The position numbers and the translations under genes are program-made. A stretch of DNA of 64,000 bases from CAZEGI01 sp964512105. GTDB taxonomy: Archaea; Altiarchaeota; Altiarchaeia; IMC4; CAZEGI01. The DNA lies in assembly GCA_964512105.1 (NCBI GenBank), contig CAZEGI010000001.1, positions 95,000-158,999 on the forward strand, read 5' to 3'. The notes beneath the pieces are model-generated. The model was not told the DNA's origin. It saw only the letters and a program-made list of their open reading frames with translations, and ran no database searches. Positions 50,483-57,900 of this stretch are shown in pieces; the stretch's first letter is position 1, and every line of letters starts with the position of its first letter.

Positions 50483-51124
50483 TTACGCAGATATAAAAAC
50501 AAATATAACTGTCCCGACAACCCCCGCTATTGAAACGTATTTCTCCAGTGGGCTGATTACTCTCGACAGATTGACGTTCTTCTGGTGAACCACGTACAAC
50601 ACCGGAACGGAAACCAAAGGCACCGTTACAAGTGTAGATGCGAGGTGCCTGAGCGCGAACGGAACGCCCAACGCAAGCACTGTCATAAGTGCACCTGCGG
50701 TGTGCGGGTAGATAAGATACCACCAGCCGAAGTTCGTCCACAGGTCGAAGAAGAGCGTTGCAAGAATACCCGTGAATGTCAGTTTTAGAATGGATTTTTT
50801 TGAATATGAAACTTTATCCCTTACCGCATAACCGAAATATCCTGCAATAATAAATCCGGACCACGTGAACAAAGTTATGCCCGCGATTGCCGGTAAGGCG
50901 AATGGCAAATTCCCCATGGCGTTGTAAATGTACAAATCCGTGAAAAACATTATCGCAAGCGGTATAACAAACGAGTAAATCCCGCCGAGCAAACATCCTC
51001 CAAGAAGCGTAGCGACCATAACGGTTTCAACATTTGGCTGATTCAGCAGAACAATCCTACCAATTACACCTATTGCCACCAAAGCAACCGCCAAAGTTAC
51101 ATTATTCTTTTTTTCCATATTCAT
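50483..51124 (-). CDS. DUF6580-like (ECF S-component-type) membrane protein
   Basis: A 213-aa protein with about six membrane helices (VALVAIGVIGRIVLLN, MVATLLGGCLLGGIYSFVIPLAIMFF, FALPAIAGITLFTWSGFIIAGYFGY and others). It resembles the DUF6580 / energy-coupling-factor S-component group, which has GRxxxxxxNxxP-like starts (IGRIVLLNQPNVETV). No ECF ATPase nearby; substrate unknown. Diverges from the MetE-like gene over 46 bp. Confidence 0.65.
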   Translation of the reverse strand: MNMEKKNNVTLAVALVAIGVIGRIVLLNQPNVETVMVATLLGGCLLGGIYSFVIPLAIMFFTDLYIYNAMGNLPFALPAIAGITLFTWSGFIIAGYFGYAVRDKVSYSKKSILKLTFTGILATLFFDLWTNFGWWYLIYPHTAGALMTVLALGVPFALRHLASTLVTVPLVSVPVLYVVHQKNVNLSRVISPLEKYVSIAGVVGTVIFVFISA

Positions 51125-51170
51125 ACTTTAAGTGTAACCTATATAAATCTAATGTATTACAAAAACAAAA

Positions 51171-52214
51171 ATGATAATCTCGGACGACATAGGCAGCTTT
51201 CCGTTGCCAGGAAACGTGAAGAGGGAGCGAATCCAGGAAATTGCGTTCAGCTTGATTAAGGATGAATGTTCAGATGAGGATAGGAAATTATTCGATAACG
51301 CAATCTCCGGAATATTCGAATCAAAACTCAAATCTGGTTTGCAGAGGCCGAATTACCCGCAGGTTCAGGACATGATAGCATCCTTCTTCACCCTCATAGA
51401 AAAATTCTCAGAAGAAAACGAGCCGTGGGTTGTTAAAAAAAATTTTGCAAAGATTCCAGAAATCCAGGCGCTGGATGAAGCCGCGAAAAAATACTACGAA
51501 GAAAAAAACAAACCCGTCGAGTTGCGCGTGTGCGTAACCGGTCCGCTGGAATTGTACGTGAAGAACATCGGATTCCAGGTTGAGCCGGAACTGCTGAAAA
51601 ATCTTGCAAAGAGCGTTTCGAACTTCGTTGAGAATTCCATAATCAACAAAAAATACCTGAAGACAAAAACCGTAAGCATTGACGAACCAAGTCTGGGTTT
51701 AAATCCAAACCTCATCTACGAACCGGAAGCAATGATAAAAGCGTTTGATGATGCCACAGATGTTGCAAGGAGTCTTGATGTCCAGATTCATCTGCACTCA
51801 TCTTCAGAATCGACCGTCATCCAAAAAACCAAAAACATAAACGTTATAGGCATTGAAGCCGCAGAGAACCCGAAGAATCTTGACAGCATCAACAAAAAGG
51901 AACTTGAGAGTGCCGACAAGTTCCTGCGCGTCGGCATTGCACGAACGAGTTTCAACTCCTTGGCACAGGATTACGAAAAAATCACGGGAGTGAACGTATG
52001 GAAAACGAATGAATTCGAAAAAGTTGTGAATGAAGTTGAAACGAAAGACGGAATAATAAAAAGAATCGAGCACGCACACAAAATTTTCGGTGACATGATA
52101 AAGTATGCAGGTCCGGACTGCGGTCTGGGTTTGTGGCCCGACACGGCATCGGCTTTTAGATTGCTGAAAAACACGTGCGATGCAATCAATGAATTTAATA
52201 ATAGGCGTGAATAA
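51171..52214 (+). CDS. methionine synthase II (MetE)-like protein
   Basis: A 347-aa TIM-barrel protein of the MetE/UROD superfamily. The N-terminus IISDDIGSFPLPG is the family start, CVTGPLELYVKNIG and SIDEPSLGLNPNL the central motifs, and CGLGLWPDTASAFRLL the closing Cys-containing zinc segment. The usual HxC zinc pair is replaced: the strand reads IHLHSSSE, with Ser where Cys is expected. Single-domain archaeal MetE proteins take methyl groups from corrinoid proteins; with an altered ligand the activity is uncertain. 7 bp before hisB. Confidence 0.75.
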   Translation: MIISDDIGSFPLPGNVKRERIQEIAFSLIKDECSDEDRKLFDNAISGIFESKLKSGLQRPNYPQVQDMIASFFTLIEKFSEENEPWVVKKNFAKIPEIQALDEAAKKYYEEKNKPVELRVCVTGPLELYVKNIGFQVEPELLKNLAKSVSNFVENSIINKKYLKTKTVSIDEPSLGLNPNLIYEPEAMIKAFDDATDVARSLDVQIHLHSSSESTVIQKTKNINVIGIEAAENPKNLDSINKKELESADKFLRVGIARTSFNSLAQDYEKITGVNVWKTNEFEKVVNEVETKDGIIKRIEHAHKIFGDMIKYAGPDCGLGLWPDTASAFRLLKNTCDAINEFNNRRE

Positions 52215-52221
52215 TTAAACC

Positions 52222-52821
52222 ATGAGATTCACAAAAGAACGTATAGGGGAAGCTGAACGACTTACGCGTGAAGTCAACATAAACGTAAAACTGAATCTTG
52301 ACGGCACGGGAAAATACAAAATAAAAACCCCGCTGAAGTTCCTGAACCACATGCTCGAATCGTTTGCGGAGCATTCCGGCTTTGACCTTCAGGTGAACGC
52401 AGATGGCGACGTGGATGTGGACAACCACCACTTAGTTGAGGACTTGGGTTTATGCATGGGGGAAGCGCTGGACAAGGCGCTTGGCGAAAAAATCGGTATC
52501 GAGAGAATGTACTACTTCATAGCGCCGATGGACGATTCAAAGGCGATTGTAAGCGTTGATTTGTCCGGCCGCCCGTACGCCGTTATAGACCTCCCCTTTT
52601 CGGACTTCCACGAGAAAAAAGTCGGCGACGTTTCAAAGGAGAACATCGTGCACTTTCTTGAGTCCCTTGCAATGAGCGGAAAATTCAACCTCAGCGTAAA
52701 GGTGGAGGGAAAAAACGACCACCACAAGGTTGAAGCGACCTTCAAGGCGCTGGCGAGGGCGCTCAGACATGCGGTCGAAATCACCGGAAGGAAAATAACA
52801 TCAACAAAAGGCGTCCTATGA
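52222..52821 (+). CDS. hisB: imidazoleglycerol-phosphate dehydratase
   Basis: Step 6 of histidine biosynthesis, a manganese enzyme. The 199-aa sequence has the family motifs FLNHMLESFAEHSGFDL, DVDNHHLVEDLGLCMGEAL and NDHHKVEATFKALARALR, supplying all His/Glu metal ligands. Only hisB of the pathway is in this window. The stop codon overlaps the start of the PH-domain gene (ATGATG). Confidence 0.96.
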   Translation: MRFTKERIGEAERLTREVNINVKLNLDGTGKYKIKTPLKFLNHMLESFAEHSGFDLQVNADGDVDVDNHHLVEDLGLCMGEALDKALGEKIGIERMYYFIAPMDDSKAIVSVDLSGRPYAVIDLPFSDFHEKKVGDVSKENIVHFLESLAMSGKFNLSVKVEGKNDHHKVEATFKALARALRHAVEITGRKITSTKGVL

Positions 52822-53390
52822 TGGAAAAACCCGACCCAAAGCAGAAAACGGTGTGGTTGATAGACGCGGCAATAATATGCGCAATAATCGCATGTTTTTT
52901 CATGCTTCCGCTTGGGGGTGTTTTTTCGTTCGTGGGATTACTGGCAATAGCAATTCTCGTGTTCATCATCTTTGTGATACTGTTCTTGATATCCTACGTT
53001 GCAATTGACTACTACTATCGCGCGTATATGTACGAACTGGCCGGTGACAGGATACTGATAAAGAAGGGAATAATCATAAAAAAGAGCGTTTCCATTCCCT
53101 ACGGCAGGATACAGAACGTTGACATCGTGCGCGGCCCGATACAAAGGATTTTTGGCGTAGCCACGCTCAGGTTTGAAACTGCTGGCGCATCCGGGCAATA
53201 TGCAAGAACCGAAGGCGTAATACCCGGAATCGTGAATCCAGAGGAGATTTCCGAGAGGGTTATGAAAAAAGTCATCGGCATAAAAAAAGACCGGGAGGGC
53301 ATCGGCGCACCAGCACAAAAGGAAGGCGACGAGTTGCTGTCCGAAATTCTAAGCGAAATCAAGGGGCTGAGAAAAGACCTCAAGAAGTAG
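52818..53390 (+). CDS. membrane protein with bacterial-PH (YdbS-type) domain
   Basis: A 190-aa protein. Two adjacent membrane helices lie in residues 13-68 (IIACFFMLPLGGVFSFV, VFIIFVILFLISYVAI). A bPH2/DUF304 domain follows with YELAGDRILIKKGIIIKKSVSIPYGRIQNVDIVRGP and FGVATLRFETAG. A C-terminal charged helix (LLSEILSEIKGLRKDLKK) could oligomerise. Function unknown. The gene couples hisB to rbcL (1-bp gap). Confidence 0.85.
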   Translation: MMEKPDPKQKTVWLIDAAIICAIIACFFMLPLGGVFSFVGLLAIAILVFIIFVILFLISYVAIDYYYRAYMYELAGDRILIKKGIIIKKSVSIPYGRIQNVDIVRGPIQRIFGVATLRFETAGASGQYARTEGVIPGIVNPEEISERVMKKVIGIKKDREGIGAPAQKEGDELLSEILSEIKGLRKDLKK

Positions 53391-53391
53391 A

Positions 53392-54666
53392 ATGTCATAC
53401 GAAGGTTTTGTTGATTTGAGCTTCAAACCGCCAAGAAAAGATGTCCAGTGTTTGTTCTACGCAGAAGCACCGAAAGGCAAAACGCTCGCATGGAGCGCGG
53501 AACGCATTGCTGGAGAATCAAGCGTAGGCACGTGGGTGGATGTCATTACCTCGGAAAAGGCAATAGGAAAAAAACTCCGCCCGCACGTTTACAGCGTAAG
53601 GAAAAATTCCGGCTTTGTCTGCATAAATTATCCGATTGATTTGTTCGAGCCGAAAAACATTCCGAGCGTGTGGAGTAGCATATGCGGAAACATCTACGGC
53701 ATGAAGGAAATCCAAAACCTCAGGTTGATGGACGTCCGTTTTCCGCCGGCACTGCTGAGGGCGCACAAGGGCCCAGCGTACGGCATTCAGGGCGTAAGGA
53801 AATTACTGAAGGTAAAGAAACGGCCGCTGGTCGGAACCATAATAAAACCGAAACTCGGGCTACCATACAAAGAGCACGCCCGCGTTGCTTATGAAGCGTG
53901 GCTGGGCGGATGCGATGTTGTAAAGGACGATGAAAACCTGACCAACCAGAAGTTCAACCCCTTCGAAAAAAGAGCCCAGCTCACGCTGAAACTCAAGGAG
54001 AAGGCGGAGCACGAAACAGGGGGAAAAAAAGCGTACCTCATAAACGTAACCGCGGAATCGAGGGAGATGCTGAGGAGGGCGGAATATGCAGAGGAGCTTG
54101 GTGCGAACTATTTGATGGTTGATGTCGTAACCTGCGGAATGTCAGGGTTGCAGACCCTGCGCGAATACGGGCCCAAGCTTCCGATTCATGCCCACCGAGC
54201 CATGCACGCGATGTTCACAAGAAACAGGAAACACGGCATGACGATGCTCGCACTCGCAAAGTTTCTGCGTTTGGTGGGTGTTGATACCCTACACGTCGGT
54301 ACAGGCGAAGTCGGAAAGATGGAGGGTAGCCCTGCAGAAACCCGTGAGGTTGCGGAAGCGATCTCCTCAAAAAAAACAGCATCCGGAAAAACGCATTTCG
54401 CGCAGGACTGGGGTAACATAAAACCCGTGCTGCCTGTAGCATCCGGTGGTCTGCATCCGGGCAGCATCCCGAAACTTGTGAAGATATTTGGTTTAAATTT
54501 CGTCGCACAGGCGGGCGGCGGAATCCATGGACATCCAGACGGAACAACCGCTGGGGCAAAGGCGATGCGGCAGGCGGTTGACGCTGTTATGAAAAAAATC
54601 CCGCTTAAAGAGCATGCGAAAACGCATCCGGAACTCGAGGTTGCTTTGAAAAAATTCGGAAATTAG
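53392..54666 (+). CDS. rbcL: RuBisCO, form III large subunit
   Basis: A 424-aa archaeal form III enzyme which works in the AMP nucleotide salvage pathway (ribose-1,5-bisphosphate to ribulose-1,5-bisphosphate to 3-phosphoglycerate). Active-site residues present: Lys152 (TIIKPK), carbamylated Lys178 with Asp180/Glu181 (VVKDDEN), His268 and Arg269 (HAHRA), His301 (TLHVGTG) and Lys309. VASGGLHPGSIP and QAGGGIHGHP complete the phosphate sites. No deoA or e2b2 partner is adjacent. The 3' end overlaps priL by 4 bases. Confidence 0.96.
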   Translation: MSYEGFVDLSFKPPRKDVQCLFYAEAPKGKTLAWSAERIAGESSVGTWVDVITSEKAIGKKLRPHVYSVRKNSGFVCINYPIDLFEPKNIPSVWSSICGNIYGMKEIQNLRLMDVRFPPALLRAHKGPAYGIQGVRKLLKVKKRPLVGTIIKPKLGLPYKEHARVAYEAWLGGCDVVKDDENLTNQKFNPFEKRAQLTLKLKEKAEHETGGKKAYLINVTAESREMLRRAEYAEELGANYLMVDVVTCGMSGLQTLREYGPKLPIHAHRAMHAMFTRNRKHGMTMLALAKFLRLVGVDTLHVGTGEVGKMEGSPAETREVAEAISSKKTASGKTHFAQDWGNIKPVLPVASGGLHPGSIPKLVKIFGLNFVAQAGGGIHGHPDGTTAGAKAMRQAVDAVMKKIPLKEHAKTHPELEVALKKFGN

Positions 54667-55625
54667 TATCTCCTTTGATTTTTCCTGTAATACTGCAACG
54701 GATGCTTAACCCCGCAGTCCTTCGGACACAACCCGTACGATTTTATCGTCGCGCATGCCGGGCACGTGTATTTCGTTCCGGATTTTTCTCCCGACAGAAA
54801 CTCCAGCTGGTATGAGGTTGTTTTTTCGTCGAACTTCGGCGAGGTGGAAAAAATCTCAACCATCGCATCTTTTTTCAGCCCGAGGTTTATGAAAAAAGTC
54901 GCGAGTATGAACATAACGTTGTGCGACGCCTCCCCGTTTCTCAGGCGCTCGAGCATCCCGACAACGCATCCGGGAAGCGCGTTTTTGTTAACCGCATCAA
55001 CCTTCAGCTCGTCCGCTGTCCTGGCTCCAAAACCCGCAAGCCCCTTCGCTATTTTCTTGAAGCTTTCAGGAACGCCCCTGGCATCCACCGGCTCCAGAAC
55101 CTTCAGCCTTACAAACTCGCGCAGTAACGATACCTTTTCCTTTTCGTCAATGCTCACAAATCCGGATTTCACCGGCCTGTTCACAAGTCTGAACTTCGGA
55201 TCGGCTTTTGCAAGTTCGGACGTCAGCTTCAGGTAATCCTGAAACCGCAACCCTTCCGCGGAAATTTCGAAGCCGAGGTCGTTCGAGATTTTTTCTATCA
55301 CTTCGGGTTTTTCATGCCCCAGGAAATAATACGCCTGGTTCGCTTCCCCGGCCGCGTACCTGCTCGTAAGCATCGGTTTTCCAGCAACATTCACAAAAAT
55401 GCGCGCAAGCGGATAACTCAGTATCGAAAGTTCGAGTGAAAGCTCGTCGTCCGGGATTTCGGTAATGTTGTTGTTCACCGCATCGAGAACGCGCTGTCTA
55501 CCAAGATTCACCGCGGCCGAGTATATCGGGTGCTTCTCGAGCTCCCCGAGATTCAGCTTGAGCGAATTCACGTGCGCCTTCGCATTGCTAAGGAACGGGT
55601 ATTTCGCCAGCAACCGCAAATCCAT
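54663..55625 (-). CDS. priL: DNA primase large subunit
   Basis: The regulatory subunit of the archaeal-eukaryotic primase, 320 aa. The C-terminal Fe-S domain shows the Cys motifs CPAC, YGLCPKDCGVKHPLQYY, plus an upstream Cys (PGCVVGMLERL) that together can hold the [4Fe-4S] cluster. N-terminal helical domain with KYPFLSNAKAHVNSLKL and RQRVLDAVNN. priS is not in the window. It converges with rbcL. Confidence 0.94.
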   Translation of the reverse strand: MDLRLLAKYPFLSNAKAHVNSLKLNLGELEKHPIYSAAVNLGRQRVLDAVNNNITEIPDDELSLELSILSYPLARIFVNVAGKPMLTSRYAAGEANQAYYFLGHEKPEVIEKISNDLGFEISAEGLRFQDYLKLTSELAKADPKFRLVNRPVKSGFVSIDEKEKVSLLREFVRLKVLEPVDARGVPESFKKIAKGLAGFGARTADELKVDAVNKNALPGCVVGMLERLRNGEASHNVMFILATFFINLGLKKDAMVEIFSTSPKFDEKTTSYQLEFLSGEKSGTKYTCPACATIKSYGLCPKDCGVKHPLQYYRKNQRRY

Positions 55626-55696
55626 GTTATCTTATCAACTAACTATGTAATAAAAACCAGGGTGTCCTATAGAAAAATAATCGGCATCCGCAGTTT

Positions 55697-55745
55697 GTTT
55701 CATTTTTTGTTACAGATGTTTCAGTTAAGAATATTGCTTGTTTCA
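55697..55745 (+). promoter_or_regulatory. triple GTTTCA operator, site A
   Basis: GTTTCA hexamers start at 55697, 55718 and 55740 (spacing 21 and 22 bp). The first is part of a 16-bp block GTTTCATTTTTTGTTAC that recurs, with one change, at site B. All three are on one face of the helix (two turns apart). A TATA-like AAGAATATT stands between the second and third hexamers. Lies 41-89 bp upstream of the SHOCT gene start. Confidence 0.75.
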
Positions 55746-55785
55746 TGCTTTTAATTACTATGGTCAAATATTATGAGGTGAGAGA

Positions 55786-56064
55786 TTGGATTTGAGTTTT
55801 GTCGGGCAAGGGGGTCAGGTTGTCAGAGAGGAGGTATTCTGGGGAGGTCCACCCCTAGGAAGGGGTTCATTGTTTGGTATTCTCCCGATGCATCTGGTGT
55901 GGAATTTTGTCGTTGTTCTGCTCGTGGTTCTGATCTTCTGGTGGCTTGTTCGTGGCTCTCAGAAAAACGACGAGACAGGGATGGATATACTCAAAAAACG
56001 GTACGCAGCGGGTGAAATCGACAGGAAAACTTACCTCCAGATGAAAAAGGACATCACGGATTGA
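55786..56064 (+). CDS. small SHOCT-domain membrane protein
   Basis: A 92-aa protein with one membrane helix (WNFVVVLLVVLIFWWLV) and a C-terminal SHOCT motif (DILKKRYAAGEIDRKTYLQMKKDI), found in many small envelope proteins. The start is TTG 55786, supported by GAGGTGA 5 bases upstream; the ATG just before it is followed by a stop. It forms an operon with the membrane winged-helix gene (overlap by 4 bp of its frame start). Confidence 0.8.
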   Translation: MDLSFVGQGGQVVREEVFWGGPPLGRGSLFGILPMHLVWNFVVVLLVVLIFWWLVRGSQKNDETGMDILKKRYAAGEIDRKTYLQMKKDITD

Positions 56065-56066
56065 CT

Positions 56067-56477
56067 ATGGAAATTTCCGAGAATCGTCTTGCGATTGCAA
56101 TCACTTCGGTATTTGTCTTAGGCATAATGCTCTCGGTCCTTAACGGATACTTTGTAGAGGATACCGGTTCGTCCATGCCGCTTCTCACATATGGGGTAGC
56201 CGCAGTGGCCATGATTGTCGGCGCAATGATCATCTTGTTGTTTCAATGGAGAATCAGCCATAAACAAGTACACGATATGCTAAGGATACTTCCAGCGGAC
56301 GAGAGAAAAATTATTGAAGTCCTATTGAAGGAGAAAAAAATAGAGCAGATGTATCTCGTGGCCGAAAGCGGATTGTCCAAGGTCAAGGTTTCACGACTAC
56401 TCGCAAAACTTGAACAACGCGGAGTAATAGAGAAAAAACCACTGGGAAATACTAACCTGATTAAGCTGAAAATATAA
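56067..56477 (+). CDS. membrane-anchored winged-helix transcription regulator
   Basis: A 136-aa protein. Two N-terminal membrane helices (LAIAITSVFVLGIMLSVLN and LLTYGVAAVAMIVGAMIILLFQW) are followed by a winged-helix domain: LPADERKIIEVLLKEKKIEQMYL, SGLSKVKVSRLLAKLEQRGVIEKKPLG. Such archaeal membrane wHTH proteins (COG2512 type) likely read envelope state and act on DNA from the membrane. ATG 56067 is preferred over TTG 56061. The operon and the next gene share the triple GTTTCA operator, so this protein is the best candidate for its ligand. Confidence 0.8.
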   Translation: MEISENRLAIAITSVFVLGIMLSVLNGYFVEDTGSSMPLLTYGVAAVAMIVGAMIILLFQWRISHKQVHDMLRILPADERKIIEVLLKEKKIEQMYLVAESGLSKVKVSRLLAKLEQRGVIEKKPLGNTNLIKLKI

Positions 56478-56490
56478 CCCTGCTAAGGTC

Positions 56491-56539
56491 GTTTCATTTT
56501 TTGTAACGACCGTTTCATATAAACTTATCCTTTGTTTCA
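56491..56539 (+). promoter_or_regulatory. triple GTTTCA operator, site B
   Basis: GTTTCA hexamers start at 56491, 56512 and 56534, spacing 21 and 22 bp, exactly as at site A, and with GTTTCATTTTTTGTAAC at the first. A TATA-like CATATAAACTTA lies between the second and third hexamers. It precedes the 178-aa secreted protein gene by 28 bp. Same architecture as site A implies common control. Confidence 0.75.
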
Positions 56540-56566
56540 TCAATTATATCCCTGAGGTGATAAAAC

Positions 56567-57103
56567 ATGGACAAAAAAAAGAGAATATTGGTTGGCAGTT
56601 CCGTTGCCCTACTAGCGCTGGGACTGATGATAGCTGTGAACGCAACCGTAAATGCAACAGATACGGGGAAACAAGGTAAGATGGGTTTTGGTAGGGGTAG
56701 CTGGATGCAAGGCGGGCCTCATCAAATTCAAGGATATATGGGCAAACGCACAGGGAACCTAACGTTCTTGGAGAACTTAGGACTGCCGGAAAATGCAACC
56801 GGGGAGCAGGCCAGAGAAGCCCTATGGGATGAAAAACTGAAAGACCTTGGATTAACCCAAGACTCAACTCTTAGAGAATATCGGCAGGCACTGGACGCCA
56901 GGATGCAGGCCATGCAGAATGAACGAGCCACGAAGCTGAAGGAAAAGCTCGGCCTTTCTGAAAATGTCACAAACGAGGAAGTCATGGCCGCCATGAAAAA
57001 CTGGCAGCATGACAACAAGGAACTCATTGGAGGTTTAAGGCATAGGCCTCGTGGCAGTTTTGGGGCAATACCCGAAGGACGGTTTCCACCAATGTCCTCT
57101 TAG
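56567..57103 (+). CDS. secreted helical protein (CpxP/Spy-like in shape)
   Basis: A 178-aa exported protein. Residues 1-30 are a signal peptide (KKKRILVGSSVALLALGLMIAVNAT). The mature part is helical, rich in Met, Asn, Glu, with two similar motifs: LPENATGEQAREALWDEKLKDLGL and LSENVTNEEVMAAMKNW, separated by a long charged helix. This DxxNxT-EQ repeat pattern recalls the Spy/CpxP stress chaperones or repeated helical surface proteins, but homology is not shown. Many NxT/S sequons suggest glycosylation. Controlled by operator B. Confidence 0.7.
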   Translation: MDKKKRILVGSSVALLALGLMIAVNATVNATDTGKQGKMGFGRGSWMQGGPHQIQGYMGKRTGNLTFLENLGLPENATGEQAREALWDEKLKDLGLTQDSTLREYRQALDARMQAMQNERATKLKEKLGLSENVTNEEVMAAMKNWQHDNKELIGGLRHRPRGSFGAIPEGRFPPMSS

Positions 57104-57124
57104 GACATGGTGTAAACAAATCAA

Positions 57125-57206
57125 GGACTTCCCACCTACTACTGGACATACATTCGCATCACCCCCAAGGTTTGGCCGTGTAGTTGCTGATTTCGGTGGG
57201 AAGTCC
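57125..57206. repeat. 12-bp inverted repeat with 58-base loop
   Basis: GGACTTCCCACC (57125-57136) and its perfect inverse GGTGGGAAGTCC (57195-57206) enclose 58 bases; inside, shorter complements CTAC (57138-57141) and GTAG (57180-57183) continue the stem. No coding frame lies here. It could be a terminator, a structured RNA or a small transposon remnant with terminal inverted repeats. Confidence 0.55.
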
Positions 57207-57242
57207 ACATCATATCACATTACAAAAATTTAAAGGTTTATA

Positions 57243-57491
57243 ATGGATAAAAATGTCACACATACCCTAAAAGAAAAATTTAGGGCTTTGGAGACCGAAG
57301 ACAAGATATTCATAATAGTTGTTCTGATACTGTTACTGATAATCGCAGTCAGCTACTTGCAAGAGTTTATCGGGGGCAACTCAGTTGGATCCAGATCATA
57401 CAACTCGGGTGGAGCTAGGCTGGGTGGTTTGGTTATGGTAACAGGTGGACCAGGAGGCGGACCAGAAGGCCCCCCGGCTGGTGGACCATGA
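57243..57491 (+). CDS. small membrane protein with Gly-Pro tail
   Basis: An 82-aa protein: cytoplasmic charged start (DKNVTHTLKEKFRALETEDK), one membrane helix (IFIIVVLILLLIIAVSYLQEFI), and an extracytoplasmic Gly-rich tail (GGPGGGPEGPPAGGP). Possibly an assembly or anchoring factor of the envelope cluster. Its stop overlaps the following lipoprotein start (ATGA), so the two are translationally coupled. Confidence 0.65.
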   Translation: MDKNVTHTLKEKFRALETEDKIFIIVVLILLLIIAVSYLQEFIGGNSVGSRSYNSGGARLGGLVMVTGGPGGGPEGPPAGGP

Positions 57492-57874
57492 GTAACAACA
57501 TAATATTGATAATGGTAGCGTTATGCGTTATCGTTTCAGGTTGTGTAAGCAACCAGGAGGGAAAAACCGGAAATGACCAAGGTGTGATGTTCCCACCAGA
57601 TACCGGTGGACAACCCGGTGAGAGAGGATAGAGAGGCCTCCCGCAGGAAGTGACAGACGTTTGTGCAGGTAAATCTGTGAATGACAGTTGTGAGTTCAAG
57701 ATAAATGAAACAGCAATACAAGGCACCTGTAGAAGCATGCGAACTGGAGAACTAAGATGCTTACCGTCGGATATGGGTCAGAGGATGTTCAATAACACGA
57801 ATGACTCACAAAGATGGCGTCAGGGACAGCGCCCACTCATGGGGCAGGAAATGCTAGGGGATAATAACATATAA
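57488..57874 (+). pseudogene. lipoprotein gene interrupted by in-frame TAG
   Basis: ATG 57488 opens MSNNIILIMVALCVIVSGC, a lipoprotein signal with Cys at 19, and reads to TAG at 57629-57631. The same frame continues without a break to 57874 and encodes a Cys-containing segment (VCAGKSVNDSCEFKINETAI, then CRS and RCLPSD) seen in secreted archaeal proteins. So one 128-codon gene is split by a single amber codon. TAG is used as an ordinary stop elsewhere in this window, which argues against pyrrolysine. GTG 57650 might restart translation. Confidence 0.7.
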
Positions 57875-57900
57875 ATCGTAATCTTTAGGAGGTACTAAAA

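Noticed and set aside
57629..57631. Pyrrolysine at the in-frame TAG
   Set aside because: TAG ends several clear genes in this window, and no pyl genes are visible; left as a possibility but not annotated.
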